In this document: one piece after another, positions 60,168-64,000 of the stretch
Layout: each line of letters opens with the position of its first letter
How positions within the stretch are numbered: the first letter of the stretch is position 1
From: Nocardioides sp. REDSEA-S33_B3
GTDB taxonomy: Bacteria > Actinomycetota > Actinomycetes > Propionibacteriales > Nocardioidaceae
Direction: 5' to 3'
NCBI GenBank assembly: GCA_001627335.1
Contig: LUPK01000010.1
Span: forward strand, 80,087 to 144,086
Length of the DNA stretch: 64,000 nucleotides
The notes under the pieces: generated by a model
Told to the model about the DNA's origin: nothing
Seen by the model: only the letters and a program-made list of their open reading frames with translations
Databases searched by the model: none
Position numbers and translations under genes: made by a program

Positions 60168-60956
60168 TCAGGCCAGCCGCAGCCGGCGCAGCCGCTCCTG
60201 TCCGTGCACCTCGAACCCGGCACGCCGCAGCACCGGGCCGGAGGTCTCCACGCGCCCCTTGACCAGGGCCATCGTGCAGCCGTGCGCCGCGCCCTCGGCC
60301 AGCCGCGTCGCGAGCAGCGCCCGGTAGACCCCGCGCCCGCGTGCCTCGAGGCGCACCGCGCCGCCCCAGAGACGGGCGGCCGGGCCGGCGACGCTCAGGC
60401 CGCCCACCCCGACGGCTCGCCCCTCGACCTCGGCGACCCAGCGGCCGCTGCCGGAGTCGAACTCCTCCTCGAGCTCGCGCACCGCCTCGGCCAGGCGCTC
60501 CGGCGGGGGGACCGAGCCGCCGAAGACCGCCGTGCTGACCTCCTCGAAGCGCTGCAGGGCGGGGACGTCGCGCACCTGGCGGACCGCCACGTCAGCGGGG
60601 ACGGGCACCTCTGGCACGGCCGGCACCAGCGGTGCGGCGAAGACGTCGAGCGTCTCCTCCACCTCCGCCCCGCGGGCCTCGAGCCAGGGATCGAGGTCGG
60701 CCGGGGCGTCGAGCTTCACCCACACCGCGACCGAGTCGGCGTCCAGGCCGGCCGCGTGCTTGAGCACCTCGGGCATCACCTCGCGCGTCGGCCTGGTCGG
60801 CGTGAAGCGCAGCAGCTCCAGGGGACTGTAGAACCAGTCGGGGAAGCGGACGAGGAGGAACTCCTCGGTCTCCACGACCCGCGCGTCAGGGGGGTACCAG
60901 TTCCAGGCCGCGCTGGCGCCGGCCACCTCGTCGTGCGGGACCCGCACCGCGACCAC
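60168..60956 (-). CDS. GNAT-family N-acetyltransferase
   Basis: VVAVRVPHDEVAGASAAWNWYPPDARVVE; GRGVYRALLATRLAEGAAHGCTMALVKGR. Confidence 0.83.
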   Translation of the reverse strand: MVAVRVPHDEVAGASAAWNWYPPDARVVETEEFLLVRFPDWFYSPLELLRFTPTRPTREVMPEVLKHAAGLDADSVAVWVKLDAPADLDPWLEARGAEVEETLDVFAAPLVPAVPEVPVPADVAVRQVRDVPALQRFEEVSTAVFGGSVPPPERLAEAVRELEEEFDSGSGRWVAEVEGRAVGVGGLSVAGPAARLWGGAVRLEARGRGVYRALLATRLAEGAAHGCTMALVKGRVETSGPVLRRAGFEVHGQERLRRLRLA

Positions 60957-60960
60957 CCGC

Positions 60961-62097
60961 CTACTCGGTGGCTGCGAGCTGTCCGCAGGCCCCGTCGATG
61001 TCGGAGCCGCGGGTGTCGCGGACCGTCGTCGGGATGCCCTTGGCCTCGAGCCGGCGGACGAACTCACGCTCGTCGGCGGGGTCGGAGGCGGTCCACTTGC
61101 TGCCCGGGGTCGGGTTGAGCGGGATCAGGTTGACGTGCACCCAGCCCCAGTCGCCGCGGGCGTTGAGGACGTCGGCGAGCAGGTCGGCGCGCCAGGCCTG
61201 GTCGTTGATGCCGCGCATCATGGCGTACTCGATGGAGACCCGGCGCTTGGTGGTCCGGGCGTACTCCCAGGCCGCGTCGACGGTCTCGGCGACCGAGAAG
61301 CGGGTGTTGATCGGGACCAGCTCGTTGCGCAGCTCGTCGTCGGGGGCGTGCAGGCTCAGCGCCAGCGTGACCGGGATGCCCTCGGTCGCCAGCTGCTTGA
61401 TGCGCGGCACGAGGCCGACGGTGGAGACGGTGACGCCCCGGGCGGACATGCCGAGCCCGTCGGGGTTGGGGTCGGTGAGCCGGCGTACGGCGCCGATGAC
61501 CGCCTTGTAGTTGGCCAGCGGCTCCCCCATGCCCATGAACACCACGTTGGAGACCCGGCCCGGGCCGCCCGGAACCTCGCCGCGGGCCAGCGAACGGGCG
61601 CCGGCCACGACCTGCTCGACGATCTCGGCGGTGCTCATGTTGCGCTGCAGGCCGCCCTGGCCGGTGGCGCAGAACGGGCAGGCCATGCCGCAGCCGGCCT
61701 GGCTGGAGACGCACATGGTGGCGCGGTCGGGGTAGCGCATGAGCACGGACTCGACCAGCGCTCCATCGAAGAGCTTCCACAGCACCTTGCGCGTGGTGCC
61801 CTTGTCGGCCTCCATCGTGCGCAGCGGCGTCATCAGCTCCGGCAGCAGCGCGCCGACGAGGTCGGCCCGCTGACCGGCCGGCAGGTCGGTCATCTGCTCG
61901 GGGTCGTCGACGAGGCGCGCGAAGTAGTGCGTGGAGAGCTGCTTGGCGCGGAAGCCGGGCAGGCCCTGCTCCTCCAGCAGCGCCTTGCGCTCGGCCGCGG
62001 TGAGGTCGGCCAGGTGCCGCGGCGGCTTCTTGCGGCCGCGCGGCTCCTCCATCACCAGGGGCAGCGTCTTGATGGGCTCAGCAGGCGTCTCCGACAT
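60961..62097 (-). CDS. rlmN: 23S rRNA (adenine-C2) methyltransferase, radical SAM
   Basis: [45 protein letters not shown]. Confidence 0.97.
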   Translation of the reverse strand: MSETPAEPIKTLPLVMEEPRGRKKPPRHLADLTAAERKALLEEQGLPGFRAKQLSTHYFARLVDDPEQMTDLPAGQRADLVGALLPELMTPLRTMEADKGTTRKVLWKLFDGALVESVLMRYPDRATMCVSSQAGCGMACPFCATGQGGLQRNMSTAEIVEQVVAGARSLARGEVPGGPGRVSNVVFMGMGEPLANYKAVIGAVRRLTDPNPDGLGMSARGVTVSTVGLVPRIKQLATEGIPVTLALSLHAPDDELRNELVPINTRFSVAETVDAAWEYARTTKRRVSIEYAMMRGINDQAWRADLLADVLNARGDWGWVHVNLIPLNPTPGSKWTASDPADEREFVRRLEAKGIPTTVRDTRGSDIDGACGQLAATE

Positions 62098-62164
62098 AAC
62101 GTCCCCATTCTCCCACCCGGGCGGTCGCCGGGCCGAACCCTCGCCCCGCGGCGTGACCCGTGCC

Positions 62165-62524
62165 TCAGCCCCGGCTGACCAGCAGCCAGAGCACCAGGGC
62201 CGCCACTCCCCCGACCACGAGGGCCGTGGAGACGATGCCGAGCAGCATGTAGCGGGCGAAGCGCCGCGTCACCGGCGGCACGAGCAGCGCGATCGGCACC
62301 GCGAGCGTGACCAGCACGAACGGGAAGAGGTCCTCGGCGGCCTCGTAGTCCATCAGGGCGGCCAGCACGGCGGCATAGGCGCCGGGCACCACCACGACGA
62401 AGACCAGGCCGGCGAAGAAGCCGGTCAGGGCGGCGAACACCGGGTGGCCGCGGTGCCACCAGCCGACCGGCCGTTCCTCGGAGGAGGTCGGTGCCGCGGT
62501 CTCGTCGGTCGTGGGGCCGGTCAT
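62165..62524 (-). CDS. Small membrane protein
   Basis: [48 protein letters not shown]. Confidence 0.7.
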   Translation of the reverse strand: MTGPTTDETAAPTSSEERPVGWWHRGHPVFAALTGFFAGLVFVVVVPGAYAAVLAALMDYEAAEDLFPFVLVTLAVPIALLVPPVTRRFARYMLLGIVSTALVVGGVAALVLWLLVSRG

Positions 62525-62573
62525 GGAGGACAGCATGCCCCGATCCCCCGCCCGCCAGGCATCCCCGCGCCGG

Positions 62574-63080
62574 TCAGGGCTCCAGCGTCCAGAGGTCCGG
62601 GGTCGTGGAGCGCGCCCACCGCTCGAGGTCCGGCGGCTCGCCGGTCAGCGCGGCGACGACCAGCGTCCAGGCCGTCGCGTGCCCCACGAGCACGAGGTCC
62701 TGGCCGCGGTGGACGTCGAGGAGCCGGCGTACGGCGGGGACGACCCGCTCCCGGCACGCCTCCAGCGGCTCCCAGCCCGGCGCGACCGCACGGGCCGGCT
62801 GGTCGAACGCGGCCCGGACCCGCTCCTGGAAGTCCTCGAGCCACCCCGCCGCGCGCTCGTGCTCGCGCAGGTCGTCGAGCACCCCGATGTCGCCGTCGGT
62901 CAGCAGCTCGGCGGTGGCCAGCGCCTTCGGCTCGGGCGAGGAGCACCAGGCCGCCCCGGCAGGCAGCCGGTCGCGCAGCGCCCACACGTCGTCGTACGCC
63001 GCGGGGTCCAGCTCCCACGCGCTGGCCGGGCGCCCGGGGTCGCGCAGTGGCCGGCCGTGGCGGACCAGGTGCAGCGTCAC
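62574..63080 (-). CDS. Histidine phosphatase family protein
   Basis: ORF; LHLVRHGRPL RHG motif, LVLVGHATAW. Confidence 0.88.
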   Translation of the reverse strand: MTLHLVRHGRPLRDPGRPASAWELDPAAYDDVWALRDRLPAGAAWCSSPEPKALATAELLTDGDIGVLDDLREHERAAGWLEDFQERVRAAFDQPARAVAPGWEPLEACRERVVPAVRRLLDVHRGQDLVLVGHATAWTLVVAALTGEPPDLERWARSTTPDLWTLEP

Positions 63081-63087
63081 GGTCGGC

Positions 63088-63984
63088 TCAGCGGTAGACG
63101 AGGTGGTGGAGCAGCAGCCAGATCGGGGCGATCGTGGCCAGGAGGGAGTCCAGGCGGTCCATCAGCCCGCCGTGCCCGGGGATGACCTGGCTCATGTCCT
63201 TGATGCCGAGGTCGCGCTTCATCACCGACTCGCACAGGTCGCCCAGGGTGGCCATGACCACCGCGATGAGGCCCAGGAAGATGCCGACCCACCAGTCCCC
63301 GTCGAGCAGCCACACGACCAGGAGGATGCCGGCGGCGACGGTGAAGACCATGGACCCGGCGAAGCCCTCCCAGGACTTCTTGGGCGAGATCACCGGCGCC
63401 ATGGGGTGCTTGCCGAACAGCACACCGGCGACGTAGCCGCCGGTGTCGGAGGCGATGGTGACCCCGATGAACACGATGATCCCGCGCACCCCGTCGTCGT
63501 CGAGGCCGCCTCCGCCCAGGCCGCCCTCGGAGAGCAGCAGCGCCACGAAGGACCCCAGGAACGGGACGTAGACCAGGGTGAACAGCGAGGCGGAGGCGTT
63601 CTGGACGTAGCCCTCGATGCCGCGGCGCAGCAGCCACAGCATGGTGACCAGTCCGGTCACCGCGGTGGCGGTCACCAGGGCGTCGGACCCGAAGAGGTAG
63701 GCGACGACCACCATGACCACGCCGCCGACCATCAGCGGCTCCTCGGGCAGGTCGATGCCCTTGGCGGAGAACCCGCGCCCGAGCTCCCACACCGCCACGC
63801 ACACGGCGATCGCCACGATCACCATGAAGGCGGCCTTGAGGAACAGCAGGGACGCCGCGATCGCGCCGAGGAGGACCGCCGCGGAGGCGATCGCGGCCTT
63901 GAGGTCGCGACCGGCCCGACCGTGGTCCTTGGGCGGGACGGGCTGGCTCGCGGGGGTGGGGCCCGTGGGGGTGGGGGTGGCCAT
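63088..63984 (-). CDS. cdsA: Phosphatidate cytidylyltransferase
   Basis: ORF; multi-TM; SPKKSWEGFAGSM, KRDLGIKDMSQVIPGHGGLMDRLDSL. Confidence 0.96.
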   Translation of the reverse strand: MATPTPTGPTPASQPVPPKDHGRAGRDLKAAIASAAVLLGAIAASLLFLKAAFMVIVAIAVCVAVWELGRGFSAKGIDLPEEPLMVGGVVMVVVAYLFGSDALVTATAVTGLVTMLWLLRRGIEGYVQNASASLFTLVYVPFLGSFVALLLSEGGLGGGGLDDDGVRGIIVFIGVTIASDTGGYVAGVLFGKHPMAPVISPKKSWEGFAGSMVFTVAAGILLVVWLLDGDWWVGIFLGLIAVVMATLGDLCESVMKRDLGIKDMSQVIPGHGGLMDRLDSLLATIAPIWLLLHHLVYR

Positions 63985-64000
63985 CGGGTCGAGCGTGCGG

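Overview
High-GC actinobacterial chromosomal window, Nocardioides-like in gene content. It is mostly housekeeping: cytochrome oxidase ctaC/ctaD; PspA/HtpX/PspAB; dapB; pnp-rpsO ... ribF-truB-rbfA-infB-ylxR-nusA-rimP; proS; ispG ... rip1-dxr; a Liv-type ABC operon with an embedded acyl-CoA synthetase; rlmN; cdsA. About 65 CDS are supported. I saw no rRNA, tRNA, CRISPR array or canonical transposase. The strongest unexplained structure is a family of 54-nt hairpin elements (15-nt arm, 24-nt loop, 15-nt arm). Two direct copies lie on one side and one inverted copy on the other side of an orphan AbiEi-like/DUF559 nuclease-type gene. This block sits between rip1 and ispG, genes that are adjacent in M. 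tuberculosis, so it looks like an inserted nuclease-plus-hairpin cassette, loosely analogous to REP/RAYT 'REPtrons'. Other leads are: a dispersed CTGCA-rich motif in two convergent intergenic regions, one with a 4x22-bp tandem array; paired repeats upstream of a SatD-like regulator; an HTH-histidine-kinase fusion with a degenerate N-box; a structured leader plus overlapping 33-codon ORF before a RIO-like kinase; a 4x9-bp repeat inside the ABC operon; and a recurrent leaderless-promoter pattern. All calls come from reading the sequence and the ORF track; no database search was run.
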